Positions 44,676-57,435 of a DNA stretch of 64,000 nt are shown here, piece by piece (the first letter of the stretch is position 1; the number at the start of each line of letters is the position of its first letter). The translations under genes and the position numbers were made by a program. The DNA comes from Talinum fruticosum (Eukaryota > Streptophyta > Magnoliopsida > Caryophyllales > Talinaceae): the NCBI GenBank assembly GCA_021018815.1, contig JAITYX010000007.1:7751001-7815000 (forward strand), read 5' to 3'. Under the pieces are notes generated by a model. The model worked only from the letters and a program-made list of their open reading frames with translations. It made no database searches and was not told where the DNA came from.

Positions 44676-47600
44676 TTAGTGAATTGGATCCACATTCTTC
44701 TTTGAAGATGTCTTGGACTCCCAGAACGCATGGAGAGATCTCTTAGTCTTGCTGGAGCCGCGTTCCCCTCTTTGCCTAGGCACGCTCTGAGACCTGACCT
44801 TGGCTCTAGATGACTCTGTGTTAGCCATGTAGCTGGGGCTCGGGTACCCATTCAAGAAGCTTCTAGAAAATTCTTCCCTCATTGGGGTCATAACCATAGG
44901 ACTTCTTCTCCTACTCTCAGCTCTAAAATCCACAGAAAATGCTTGTAGTGGGCTACTCTCACCAGTGTTGAGAGTCTCCAGGGGGAAATGCAGGGATTTC
45001 AGAGAAGCCACATCCTCAGCAAAGGGGCTTTCATTTGGCTTATTGGGTGAGTACCTTGCTAGGTAATCGGATGCTGCAAAGCTGTGGTTGTAGTAGTCAT
45101 GGGCCGATATCTGCTGGGATGGTTGGAGGGGCCAGAGTCTTGATCTGGCCCTCGAACGAGGCTTCCAGCTGTCCACTTCAAGGATCTTGTCGCTCTTTTC
45201 ATCATCAGCGTGTGAGAGTTTTATTGAGCTCGGGCTGTTCATTATTGAGGATCCGGCTTCCACCCAATTGTCTAGCCAATTCATGCCTGAAAGTGCTCTG
45301 TCACTGCCCTTTCCTTCTCTCATGCTTAATATCGAACCACATTTCTGCATAGAAGATACAAATAAAAGCCAATTTAAACAAATTATGCCAACATTTTCCC
45401 CAAGTCCAACTCAGGGTCGGATTGCTTAGGGAGGCTAGGGTCAGAAGTTCCCAAGTTTATTTCTCTCAATTGACTTGTGAAGAGGCTGTTTATGATGGGA
45501 TGTAGATTTAAAGGCGTTAATTACCTACTACTTTGTAGAAGCAGCATATAGAATAATCCGGTCACTAGTGACACATTATGTTATTATCCAATAAATTAAA
45601 CTTGGAGACTAAACCAAGGTGAAAAATATCTAACCAATACCTTAAGGAGAGGGGAGTCCACTAGCCTTTGACCCCCAGCATGGACTTGAGATTGTGTGGC
45701 ATTCTCTTGGCCTTGTAGATGGTTCAAGTCTACGTTCTGTACACGATTAGCCCGAGCTCGATCCTGGACTCGAATAAGTGCCTGCAAGCGACGGAGCATG
45801 TCTGCACTTTGTTTTCTGACGAAGTGGCCCCTAACGAGAGCTTGGAGTTTAACCAATCCTTTCAGGGCCTTCAGTGCCCTCCTTGCCTTTTTCAGATCAT
45901 GAATCAAAAGTCAGCTAACAAAAATATACCAACAAAGGACATTGCAGAACTAATTAAAATACCTCAACAAAGGACATTGCAGAACTAATTAAAAAGCATC
46001 ATTTGAATTGTACAGCAGATGACAGAAACAGAGCAACCAGGAACATTATTCTTCAGAAAAATCTCCAAAGTTCAAGGTGAGTTGGCACAAAAACCCAGAG
46101 AATTTGAAAAAAATTATGCTGTGATTATCAGAGGGAGGAATTAATTGTGAAAAGGAGAGGTGGGTGGCTGAAATCATAGCCCTGCACTTTATAATTTCCA
46201 TTTCCGATCAACTCACATGATGCATAGGAGAAAGGGCAATCCAAAAAGAGAATGCAATGCAATTTAGATAATAGCTTTTGAGTAATAGAATAAACACTAA
46301 AAATTGCATGGTTCTGTTCAAGCCATCAAAAGTATCATACACACACACACATGCTTACATACATGGGTACATACGTCGGTCCATACATACATACATACAT
46401 ACATGTGTGAGTATGTACGCATGAGAACCAAAAAAACAAGGGAATTAAATATCGGCAATTTTGCAGTACTGATAGAAGTGGGGCTCAAGTAGAACGCATA
46501 AACAGGACAAAAGGCGGAGTTGCTATCCATTCTTTTTTCTACATATTTATGAGCTCATGATGTGCTGCAAAAGGGAACAAGTGGGCGATTTTATTAGCAT
46601 TCGAGCGTTTTTAAGGTGATTGAGATTGAAAGATACAAATTGCATAATAAGGCAGGTGGACCACTTTTGATTTGTGCATTGTTGGAGTTCTACGAACCTC
46701 TCTCTCTCAGAGGCATAATTTCAGCTGAGCGGATAAAAAAGCAGGTTAGTAGATGTATTTTACAGTTCTTGCACCAGCATAATAACCACATGACATTGAA
46801 TCAACAAGCTATGGTCTATGGGTTTCAAGAAAATGCTTTCTAGCACCACCTCAAGGCGGATTTGAGGACAGCTACATAAGCACGGACACAGGGCACCATT
46901 GTTATTCAGAAAAGACAACTCCATATTCACGAAGATAAGATTCACATAATTAAAATGCTGAACTCGATAGCGAAAAATAATGTAAATAGACACCCTTAGA
47001 GAAACAATAGATAAACATATAGCACAAAACTACAAATCGACTACTATATATATAACTAAAAATTTCTATCCTGTGCTACTATAAGAACTAAAGGCTTATT
47101 GGAAATGACATCTATATATGTATTAACTTTCAACTCATTGCCGTTATAACAACTATAACAGTATAACATTCAACTCATTTCACCTATAAAAGTCTAACTA
47201 TTTTAGCTCGTTTCAACTCATAATAACTAATTATTTCGACTCATTTCAGCTTATAAAAAATTATTTAATAGCCATTTCGAACATGCATTAAGTAATAGAT
47301 AAAGCTACCACTATTGTGATTAAGGGTTTTGGGCACGGGAATATCACAAAAGCAAGGTTAAGATTGCGTTCATCGACATTCTTCCCTACATTCAGTAGGG
47401 TTGGTGGGAGCCTCTTTCTAGTTTCTAGAGCGTAGTACCACCAAAATAGAAGTTGACTCAAACAGGTAGTGGAAACCCAGCTATAAATGTTTGTTTGGCC
47501 ATCTGAATAATGCCTAACTAGCTAGCTAGGCTCATAAAAACATCCAACTAATTCCTCACCTAAATGCATATCCTCCTATGATATATACTATAAGCCAATT

Positions 47601-49668
47601 AGCAAGAGCATTAAAAGCTTGTAGATGCCAATGCTTATAATTACACAGCCTATGAGAGAAACTAATTAAGTTACAAACTTATAAGTACTCATCGAATTGC
47701 CAATTGTGGGGACGTAATCATCTCAGCCACAGAAATCAGATCGGTCCCAAGAGCCAAAGGCCAACATTGTAATTATCCCAGCGGGGTTGGTGCTGGTGAC
47801 ATTGGCCCTTCCTTCTTGTTGAAATTACCATTTTGTCCTTAGTAGACAGAAAGTATCATGACTTTCTCTTTCCAAAGCTTCATCACGTGTTACAGATTTT
47901 CTTGAAGAGAAAGGCCAAACCAACGTCTAAAAACCCTTTGACTAGAAGGGGTTTTTATACACTTTAAATAGTACTTTAAATAAAAAAGCACTGTTTATGC
48001 CTTTTCCTCTAATGTATTTGAGCCAAATGACAACCTTTCATACTTAGTTTTAAGGAGATATAAAAAGGAAGAAGAAGGTGAGCAAAAGTTTATGACTTTT
48101 GAAGATAAACAAAAGTAACACATCTTAGTCATGAAGCCAAGAATAACATCCTTTACATTATCTTTTTGCAAGTTTGATGCATTTTTTTGTAAAATAGAAG
48201 TTTACTGAACAAGGACAAGAAAACATTAATATTAATTGTAGCTATAGGATATGCATTGGACCACCATGCATATATTTCTAAACATCACGATTTAAACCAA
48301 ACATATGGACCCAATACAAAACTTCAATCATAATAGAATTATCCAATCACCCGTCAAGGATTAACGATGTATTGATTAAGATATATACAATAAAAATCAC
48401 ATTACTATCGGAAAACTGATTGATAACTACATGAAAACGAGGGATTGAAGATTCAAAAGCATATATATGAAGGACGAGTTGGGTTCACTAAGCTAATTTG
48501 CCTTGGTTAGTAGGGAATAATTCTTTCTCAAAGCAAAAGCAAAATCAATAGGCCCACTAATGATCAAGTCCTCATGCAACTTTTGCCCCAACTAATTGCC
48601 AAATACTCAACCAAAACATCAATATTTGGCCCTAGCTAATGTATTCCTATTGGGTAAACAAATAATTTTTAAAACAAGAACTTTCCTCAACCCATATTTC
48701 TAGGACAAAATTTGTGTTCTTCTAGTACAAATTCCTTAATTTGGATGATAATTAATTATTGAGAACAATGTAGGATAATCCTCTTAATGTTCCTTATTTG
48801 GATCAATGGTCAAAACATAGGAAGTGGAAAAATCATCGACTATAATATTTAAAATTGAAATACATAAGAGTATAAATATCATAGTTTCTCACAGCCTACC
48901 AAATAGAAAAAAAAAAAAAAGGAGATTTCTTTGTCACTTATTGAGTTAAGTTTCTTGGGACTCATCAAGAAAATTTAAGTTATCTCAAACATCCATGCAC
49001 CACAATTCACAAGTGCTCAAAAACATGCAAATTGTCAAAATTCTTACTAATTTACACTTAAACGAAAAACCCAGAAGCCCACAACTTCATTTCTTACATG
49101 ACAAATTTCCACCGACTAAAGCCCCAAAGTCAACATCAACAGAGAAAAACAGAGGACTAGAGCGAGGACAGACAGTTGAAAGTTTCCAGCTCTCACTATT
49201 CACAACGAAAATAACAAATGAATAAACTCGTTAAAAAAAAGGAGCAGAAATTTCAAATTCAAAGGATAGAACTCATAAAACGAGCAAAAATCCCGAAAGG
49301 GGGGTAAATTGATGAAAATAAAGAGAATGAAGTAACTAACTACTAACCAGATAGCCTCGAAAAGCGGACTGAATCTTAACGGCGGCCAAATCCTCCAAGG
49401 ACCATCTCCGGCTGGCATACCCCGCAGGGGGCGGAGCATTGGCGGTGAGGCGTACGACCTCGGCGGCGGCCTTGGCGGCGGCAAGAGCAGCCTCCGCTAC
49501 AGCAGCGGTGGCAGCGGCGACTGCAATGGCGTGCTTATTGGGGTCAACCACTTCATCGAAGTCGTGTTGGGAGGCTGATGGGGCGGGAAGAGATATATCG
49601 GAGAGGCTTTTGGTGCGGCGGCGGTGACGGCCGAGGAGCTTAGTGAACCACCTCGATGTCTTACCCAT
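44676..49668 (-). CDS. IQ67-domain (IQD) calmodulin-binding protein
   Basis: Three exons on the minus strand: 49668-49348, 45886-45641, 45344-44676. All are phase 0 with GT-AG introns, giving 411 residues. The start is [13 protein letters not shown], the classic IQD N terminus. An Ala-rich helix covers residues 45-75. The IQ67 region spans about 93-150: [16 protein letters not shown] split across exons 1/2 at the position conserved in IQD genes, then [16 protein letters not shown], then [16 protein letters not shown]. The C terminus holds a Ser/Arg-rich DUF4005-type segment with [20 protein letters not shown] and [23 protein letters not shown] proteins bind calmodulin and associate with microtubules or the nucleus to shape cell growth. 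Intron 1 is about 3.5 kb and holds repeats. The exon 2 acceptor (CTGAAAAAG) has a weak pyrimidine tract, but the ARRAL continuation requires it. Confidence 0.95.
45931..46000. repeat. 35-bp tandem duplication in IQD intron 1
   Basis: AACAAAGGACATTGCAGAAC at 45931 recurs identically at 45966, together with the eight bases that follow. It lies within 120 bases of the exon 2 acceptor, near the likely branch-point zone. Confidence 0.95.
46337..46411. repeat. (CA)n / (TACA)n microsatellite
   Basis: A CA run followed by TACA repeats inside IQD intron 1. Confidence 0.92.
47092..47287. mobile_element. Possible MITE in IQD intron 1
   Basis: The ends GGCTTATTGGAAATG and (read inward from the right) GCATGTTCGAAATGG are similar, and the interior has TAACAACT words like the block A MITEs. 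The boundaries are weak. Confidence 0.3.
47335..47440 (+). mobile_element. Possible SINE fragment in IQD intron 1
   Basis: AGGTTAAGATTGCGTTCATC then GTAGGG and GGGAGCCTCTTTCTAG recall the 3' region of Au-type SINEs. Short and degenerate. Confidence 0.3.
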
Positions 49669-49799
49669 TTTGAGGCATGTTTCTGATCACTTGTATTGCT
49701 GGAGAAGCCACAGGTGGGAGAGAGAGAGAGAGTAGTGAAGAGGGGCTTGGTCAGCAAGTCTGTTGGGTGGAGGAAGAAGGGGGAGGGAGAGAGGTTCTC

Positions 49800-49807
49800 T
49801 TATATGA
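49800..49807 (-). promoter_or_regulatory. Candidate TATA box of the IQD gene
   Basis: CATATAAG on the minus strand about 135 bases before the start codon, followed by a GA-rich leader (49721-49735). A second candidate, TTATATAAAG, lies at 49872-49863. Confidence 0.4.
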
Positions 49808-49925
49808 AGTGGGACGAGAGAGGAGGGGGGACCCATAGAGTTCAGTGGGTGAGATGAGCAAACTTTATATAATACTATTGATCGGAGGCTACACATTCGA
49901 TACTATTATGCATTTTAATAAAATT

Positions 49926-50199
49926 ATGATCATGTTTGATAATTAGTTGATATTTATTAATTTATTAAATTAACTTTTAGTTATTGAGGGTAAAAGAAAA
50001 GATAAAATATAAATTATTAAAATTATATTTTTAAAAATAATTTTTATAAGCAAAACTAATTAAAAAAGTTTAACTTATCAAACATTTAAAATAACTTAGG
50101 TTGAAAATAACTTTTTAATCAAGTAAAAATTAAAATTTTCTAAAAAGTTATTTTTATTTTATTAAAAAATTATTAAAAACTATTTACTAAATAAGATCT
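49926..50199. mobile_element. Possible AT-rich MITE
   Basis: The left end GATCATGTTTGATAATTAG and the right end read inward, GATCTTATTTAGTAAATAG, are similar. The interior is AT-rich with inverted TAACTTTT/AAAAGTTA words. No certain target duplication. Confidence 0.4.
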
Positions 50200-51935
50200 A
50201 ATGTTTTGAGAAAGGAGGGATAGTAAAAAATAAAATATAAGTATTTAAAAATATAAAAATTACTATATATAATAGTCTAAATCTAGAAACACAAAATACT
50301 TCGTTTTTTTTTTTTTTTTGAGTTGTTTGGATAAAGGATAGGTTGAGTTGATGGTAGTAGCAGTATATATTTTTATTTTTTTTTGGGAGGGTAAGTACAA
50401 TAATTAATAGGCAATTCTTCTTAGAATCTGGTTCTACTTAAGTTGTCCTCCATTAAAATGGAGAGAAAAGAAGAAGAAAAGGGATAGAAAACCAAACTAA
50501 ATTAGAAAAATATATTGATCAAATTTGACTACCCAGTTAGCAGTCCGATTTTTTTTCTAAATGTGTGATGAATAAAAACTTGATAGGATATTGGGTGTTT
50601 GATAATGGTGATGATGAATGTTTTAATTTAGTTAATAGACAAGTGTAGGCTTTGGAGATCTATGTCAGGTTGTCCAGTCTGCTGATGTTGATGAGGTCAG
50701 CTGCTTCCTTGTGGAACTCCCGCTCTCTCATTTATTTCCTGCTGTCAAAAACAGAGGGGGGGTGGGGGAGGTATTTATTTAGATCCTGCTGTAAAAAATA
50801 AATATAATATGTGCATATAGTAGATTTTAATGTATTTTTTAAAACTTTAGATGTATCTTAATTATTTCTAAATGTTCAAGATCTCATGCAATTTTGTATT
50901 ATTTAGATCTATTGACTAAAACAAAACAAGTACTAAGATTTGTCTCGTAATCAATCTATTTTATACCAATATTTATAATAATTTTTTAATTTATTTCATC
51001 TATTTTCAGTTCATTTCATCTGATTATAATATGTATAATTGTTAATTATTTAACCTCATTTCATTTATAATAATTAACTATTTTAACTTATTTCATCTGT
51101 AGCACTTATAATAACATATTATTTTAGCTCGTTTTATCTCATGTTTGTTAATTTCAGTTATAACAACTATAATAACCAATTTTAACATACATTTTGAATA
51201 TACCCTTAAAAAGGCGAAATGTTATATTGAGATTTTTTACAGTAACTATGTGACCTATAACAACATTACAATATGAGATATTGAAGCAATAAGTTTGGAT
51301 GTGAGTATTAGAAACAACTTTTTTTTATAGATAAAATAACTTGAATAATCATGGTAATTATAACGGTTAATAGCTAACTGCCAATCGTAACAAGTTATAA
51401 CAACTCATAATAAATTGTAAGAGTTAGTTTCAGTTAAATATAACAACATAGTAGCTCGTAATAGTTTATAACAACTCATAACAGACTAACAACTAACCGT
51501 AACAACTTAGAAGTTATAACGACTCATAACAACTCACAACAACCATTAAATATAATTTTAACAACTAAAACGAACATGTCTAAGGGAGGTATTTGATTCA
51601 TCTTGTTCTTGTTGATAAAAAACAAATTTGAAGAAATCTTGAATTGAAACAATATTAATGTCAATTGTGTATTCGAGTCCACTTATAGCCAACTCTCATC
51701 TTGAGAATATAAAATATATTTCATCCTCATGCCAATATCAAAATGTGAATCATAGAGTTGAAGATGAGCAATTTCGTTCCTTCCATATTAGTAAATGCAA
51801 ACACACATAAATGAAATACCCAACTAAAACTTAAAATATCATAGACAACTCCAGTCTTCTATGATTAAATCAACTTAAGAGACAATCGGTTGATTCTTCT
51901 TCAGTTTTGGGAACAAAATAAATTAAAACAACTTG

Positions 51936-51937
<2 letters not shown>
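50200..51937. other. Intergenic AT-rich sequence
   Basis: No gene recognised. The region 50990-51580 is full of TAACAACTCATAAC-type words like the MITE interiors of block A and probably holds further degenerate MITEs (AACGAACATG near 51568). Confidence 0.4.
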
Positions 51938-52013
<76 letters not shown>

Positions 52014-52599
52014 GTTAGGTAAAATCAATGTATGCTTGAAATGTAGGATGCTTATGTGGCATTACAATAATGTAGGATAGTTATTGTAATGCTATATAAG
52101 CATCCTACATATAAATTATACATTGATTTTACCAACTTTTAGGATGTTTAGATAGTTCATTCATATAATTAAGTTAAAGATTGACAATTTTTTTCTATAA
52201 AATTCTATATCATATGTTTATTATGTTGGATGTGTATATTTCTAAACCTAATTTATTTTATTTTGTGAATATTATTGTGTAATATTATAAATTTAGATAA
52301 AATATTGTCTTTACCTTATGGACATTTTTTCCAAAAAAATAGAATTTTAAAGTTTTAAACCGAAAAAAGGAGAAAAGACAAACAATGAGTTAAATATATA
52401 AATAATAACAATCGGTTATCGAGTAAGTTATAAAAAATTAAAAGAAATACTTTCATATTAACTCTTCGAAGAAAAATATATTTACTTATGTTCTTTAAAC
52501 TTATTATTACTTTTTATTGTTATAAATTAATTAAAAAATAAATAATTATAAAAATAAAATTATTTAATGCCCTTCCATAACCAGGAGTATAACCCCTAG
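51938..52599 (+). mobile_element. Helitron-like non-autonomous element, copy B
   Basis: Same layout as 39190-39842: (TA)n at 51938-52010, foldback at 52011-52143, AT-rich body, terminal hairpin CCTTCCATAACCAGG (52571-52585) and CTAG at 52596-52599 followed by T. The hairpin stem has a mismatch relative to copy A. No coding capacity. Confidence 0.55.
52011..52143. repeat. Long foldback (inverted repeat), copy B
   Basis: The arms of about 60 bases flank the loop TGTAGGATAG (52071-52080). Outer parts pair better than in copy A, but the inner stem carries two mismatches. Confidence 0.92.
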
Positions 52600-54713
52600 T
52601 AATCATAATAATTAACTTCAAGCTTAAACTGTAGCGTTTTGATTTCATTATCCTCTTGTTGTTGATAAGAGATAAATTTGAAGAGATTTTGAATTTAATC
52701 AATATTAAGCTTGATTGTGTAGTGTGTATTTGATTTACCTTATAGTCGACTCCGGTATTGATAATGTAAACTATATTTCATCTTTACACAAGAGTGTCGA
52801 AGTTCTTACAAATAAATGAAAGAAATTTTTTTAGTCCATAAAGAGTCATAAAAGAAAATATAATAATTCGAGAAATATGCCTAAAACCTAATACGTTTAG
52901 AACCTTAATCTTAATCACTAGATCAAGACCTAATCTAATAATTAAAAACCTCAAAATATTTGACTTTTAATGTATCTTATTTATCAAGACCTTATGTACC
53001 TAAAATCTATTTTTTTATGTATCAAGAATATACCAAAAAAAAAAATACTAAATAAAATGTTTGAGTAGAAAGATCATCGAGTGGCAAGCGGTCTTATAAG
53101 ATTTTTTAGTAATAAATAAGATAGATGAAAAAGTATATGAGGAATTCTGGAGGTCTCAGGAGTCCCAGGAAATGAAAGGGAAGGAAATAGGTGCTTTTCT
53201 CCTTCCATGCCTCTCAATCTAATAATTAAGAGCATTTTTGTCCACCCCTATTATCCTACAAGGGATATCATGTAGTGTGTAGCCTTTTTTCACTGTCATT
53301 TTCTCCCTGCTCAGCTATTTCTCAACATCCTATTCCTTCCTTTTCTCATTTGGCTACCAAATTAAAGTCCTGTTTGGTTCACATAAAAATCAAACTTTAT
53401 TTAAAAGTTATGGTCCCTCAAAATTATTCTTCAATCTTGTATGACTTTTAGTTTGTGTGAAATTTGACTCAAGTTTTTTTCTTTTGCTTTCTTTTTTGAT
53501 TATGGATGTAAGATGTAAATTAAATTTTAGTTTTTAGTTATTTTTTTTCAATCAGTAAGTAGCTCATCCGTTTGGGTCCTCTATTTCAGAAAATCCTAAA
53601 GGGTTGACTAGGGCAGGAGGGAGAGTGGTGTTAAAACCCAATACTTATTTCCCTCCCATAATTTCCTCAAATTCACTCCAAATTCGAACCTAGGAAGGGG
53701 AGGGAATAGAATCAGTGGGCACTGGTCCATTGGCTGCTTCGACAAGTTTTTAGTTTGATGTACAAAAACAAAGCATTTACTACTTAAACTATTACAAACC
53801 AAGTATGCTCTAATGTATTATTTGATGAGGAAAGAGTAAAGTATACAATCACAAATGAGGTCTTGAATAAATTAATCTTTATGTCTTTCGACTTTCAAGT
53901 TTAGAGATATAACAAATTTTGAATTGGCTTCAAAAGTCAGTTGTTAGAGAAAGATTGATACATGTATAAAAAAAATATTGCAAAACGAGGTGGCTTCAAT
54001 AGGAATGCAAGTCCTATATTTATCATAAGGGCATTACCACAAAAGACTTTTATTATTAGATGCTCTAAACAAACATACTTCTTGTATTATTATACAATTT
54101 ATTTTGACGTGATTATCATGTTCTTGACACTTTGAGTTAAGTACTTACTAGTACTCGATCCTTGATTTTTGACATGATATTTATGTCGAACACTTAACAC
54201 TTGTCACCAAACGTTAATAACACTGATCATGAATAGATTATATTATATAAACTTGATAAAACAAAGTAAGAGGCCTTTTAAGATTAATTAAGCGTGATTA
54301 GCTCAATTTGCAGGTACCAGAAAATCAAGGAAGACATAACATCAAGCTTTTTCAAGTGCACCAGTCACAACTGGATTTGGTGCTTATATCACTAACTTAG
54401 CTATCTTCAGTTTTTTGCACTTTATAAGATGAATGGGGTGGTCACGGGTCCAGATTATCTGTTATGAAAATAAAAGGGTTAGAAAATTGAAACCTTTTTC
54501 TGATTAATGCCTATAGCTATGATTAGCAGAGTTGAAATTAACATAATTACATATTAATGGCGACAAACATCAAAAAAGCAGAAAATTAAAATGAATAATT
54601 CTTCACTACATAGTATATAGGTCTCATCATCCTTTAGAAGAGATTCCTGATTGATATTTTGAATTTGATTCAATTTTCCCATCACCGATTTTTGATTAAA
54701 TATTCAAAATTTA
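52600..54713. other. Intergenic AT-rich sequence
   Basis: No gene, RNA or bounded repeat recognised. Confidence 0.45.
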
Positions 54714-54926
54714 GGGTGAGTTCGTTTCAATATTCATAATTCTATGTTACCACAGTTATAATTAGCGGTTATCAATGCGTACGGTTAATAGTTATCTCGC
54801 GTTTATCGGTGGTTATAAATGATTGTGATTAATTGTTACGATTAGTGTTAGTGGTTACAAGTGTGCACCAAAGCTTTACGTTTGTCAACTGTTTAACAGC
54901 TTATAAACACTAAAGTGAACAAATCC
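54714..54926. mobile_element. Tourist-like MITE
   Basis: 213 bp flanked by TTA (54711-54713 and 54927-54929). The ends are GGGTGAGTTCGTTTCAA and, read inward from the right, GGATTTGTTCACTTTAG. Noncoding. Confidence 0.65.
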
Positions 54927-55097
54927 TTACTTTTCGAGTGAGGACATATACTGAAACAAGAGTTTTGATGTGCTTTTAAGTGCTAGTACTATTTTTTTAT
55001 GCTATACTAAAGTTGTTAGCCAATTGCTAATGAAAAATAAAACAAGGTACGTTGAACTTTGAAGCTAATTGCGCAGTATTATTCTCTCTTACTCTAA

Positions 55098-55450
55098 CAG
55101 TTTGTTTGGATTGAGGTTAGACAGGGGGAGGTGAGGGGAAAGGAGGTTACTTACCTCCTTTTACCTTTATTTGATAAAACTAGAAGGAGTGTAAGGGAAG
55201 GGAAGGAAGGGGAGGGGAACACTTTACCCCATTTCCCCTCGTTTGCTGAGTTTTTCTTTCTCTCCAAATTGAAGGTGAATAAAGAGGAGAGGAGAATTTT
55301 TAATAAATTTACCCTCATTTCCCTCCATTTTTCTACATTCTAATTCAAACAGAGTGAAGGTTTATCACCTCCATTCACCTTCTTTTCCTTCAATTCCCTT
55401 CTCCTCGGTTAACTTCCCTCCCCTCCTTATCACAAAATCCAAATAGACAG
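55098..55450. mobile_element. Tourist-like MITE with GGGGAGG-rich arms
   Basis: 353 bp flanked by TAA (55095-55097 and 55451-55453). The ends are CAGTTTGTTTGGATTGAGG and, read inward from the right, CTGTCTATTTGGATTTTG. Both arms continue into purine-rich GGGAGG/GAAGG text, so the whole element can fold back. Its open frames are composition artefacts. Confidence 0.75.
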
Positions 55451-55453
55451 TAA

Positions 55454-57089
55454 AACTTTAAAAATTATAAGTATAATTTAAAGTAGTAGCAAATTCTGCC
55501 GAAGGATTTCTCCTCAGTTGGATCAGCAATTCTGGAATTGGGCTTTCTTTGAGGAAGGGGAAAAGGTGGTGACTGGCCTATGATCTTGGCCCACCCAAAA
55601 ATAAGGTACCTTTGATTGCATATATGACTCAGCCTATGAAGCTGGGGCCCATAGTTTAGGGCCTAATTCTTATTCAAAGCCTGTTGTTAGATTTAGCAAT
55701 AACATCAACTTTCGATATGAATTTTATGGGATTAGAAAGATTCTAATGTAGGCAACTTTATTATGAGGTGCACCCTATAACATCTCTTATAGGATAAAGA
55801 TATTAAAAAAGAATAATCATGCTAGTACACATGTGACGAAATGACTAAATCTACACGTATATCATATTATTGTAGTTTATTCAAAAGGCGTTGATATCCA
55901 AAATAGTTTGAGTTATTTTATTTTCTTCTAATATTAAATTCTCTTTTGTATAATTATATACGAAGTACGATTATGATATAATAAAAAAGGATTATGATAT
56001 GTGTTTTGCATGAATATACTTTTAAAATATCTTATTTTAACCTATATTAATATATTTTATAGTCTAAATTACTATTTTTTAACAATTATGATTAATTATG
56101 ACGGTAAAGTTTTAATAATAGTTGGTTACGCCGACAAATATTAAATAACACTCTAATTGGATCAACCTTACCTAAAAGGTGTGTCATATACATAATTTTA
56201 CAAATATAAAAAATGATGGATAAAATGGTGATTTTACATAATTTGTAAATTGTAATACAATTCTACAATTCAATTATATTATTTTTTAAAAATTTATTAC
56301 ATTACATAATAATTTTTAAATCGAGAAAAAACACTTAAAATGTGTCTTATATAAGACACGTATCATTTCACAATTAAAAAAAAAATAGAATTCAATCTAT
56401 GTCTTGTGCTACCAACCACTATCATAAAATTCCCTCCATATGTACATCAACATTCCCACTTTTCCCTTGGGAATTAAAACACAAACCCTATATAAATTTT
56501 TATTATTGTTTATGTTTACGTTTTGCCTTTGTAGCTACGCATCTTTTCATCTCTATCTAGACTAAATGCATTGTGTTCCGTTCTTGTTGCTATTAATTGA
56601 GAATTATCCCAACATAAATAGTACAAGACTAGTTTAAATAAAATTATACTCCCAACATTTTACAATACTTGTTATTTTTAAGTTCCGAAAAAATGATACG
56701 AAAATAAAAATTCAAAACAAAATTTGTGTCAAAAGACTAAATTAGCCCAAGATTTCATTGGATATGAAGAAAGTCAATGGAAAAACGAGAGATAAAAATA
56801 AATTAATAAGGAGAAAATAGGTGAATTAGTCGTTCATATGCCATAGTAAAGTGACACGTATTGTCAAATGAAAAAATTAATTAAAATGATTTTTTTTTGG
56901 CAAATGGTAAACAAATGAATATAAGGCAAAATTTAGGTATCCCTTGTCACAAGGTTACACCTAAATTATCATTTGTAAGAATAGACACGAGGGAGGTGAA
57001 GGGACAATATCCCCAAGTAGTTGAAATAGACAAGTAATGTTCATATTGTGCTAACTAGTCCGCTGCATAGTATGCTTCTCTGAAAATAT
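55454..57089. other. Intergenic AT-rich sequence
   Basis: No gene or clear repeat recognised. Confidence 0.45.
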
Positions 57090-57091
57090 GA

Positions 57092-57435
57092 TTAATCATG
57101 TAGCTCTATCACATGTATAATATCTTTAATAATGTAGTCAATTTGCCAAGGCGGTTTAAAATTCCTTTTGATCCCTTCAATGATTGATACATTCGTTTGG
57201 ATGCTCTGGATATTTGCTTTAATTGCAGCTTTAAAACCAAATCTAAGGGTACCATCTTCGGCCATCAAAATGGATGTAGGGCTTAGGTTGGATGTGCTCT
57301 GCTTCCATGAGGTTGCTATTTTCATCTTGCATTAGTAAACTAATAGCTACGTTGCTGTTGTTTAAGGACCCATCAAAATTGAGTTTGATACATTCGTTTA
57401 AAGGTTTATTCCATTTGTAGGTTTGTTCCATCTTA
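57092..57435 (-). pseudogene. LINE-type RNase H domain remnant
   Basis: The minus strand reads YKWNKPLNECIKLNFDGSLN at about 57420-57360 and NSNVAISLLMQDENSNLMEA after it, the start of the RVT_3/RNase H-like domain carried at the end of plant LINE polyproteins (W-x-P…KLNFDGS with the first catalytic Asp). A frameshift near 57300 leads to a second frame with EDGTLRFGFKAAIKANIQSI. No other LINE parts are nearby. Confidence 0.6.

Noticed and set aside
49200..49627. Open frames on both strands around IQD exon 1
   Set aside because: Shadows of the Ala-rich GC-rich exon in other frames.
55131..55343. 70-codon frame
   Set aside because: Lies wholly inside a foldback MITE and reflects its purine-rich arms.
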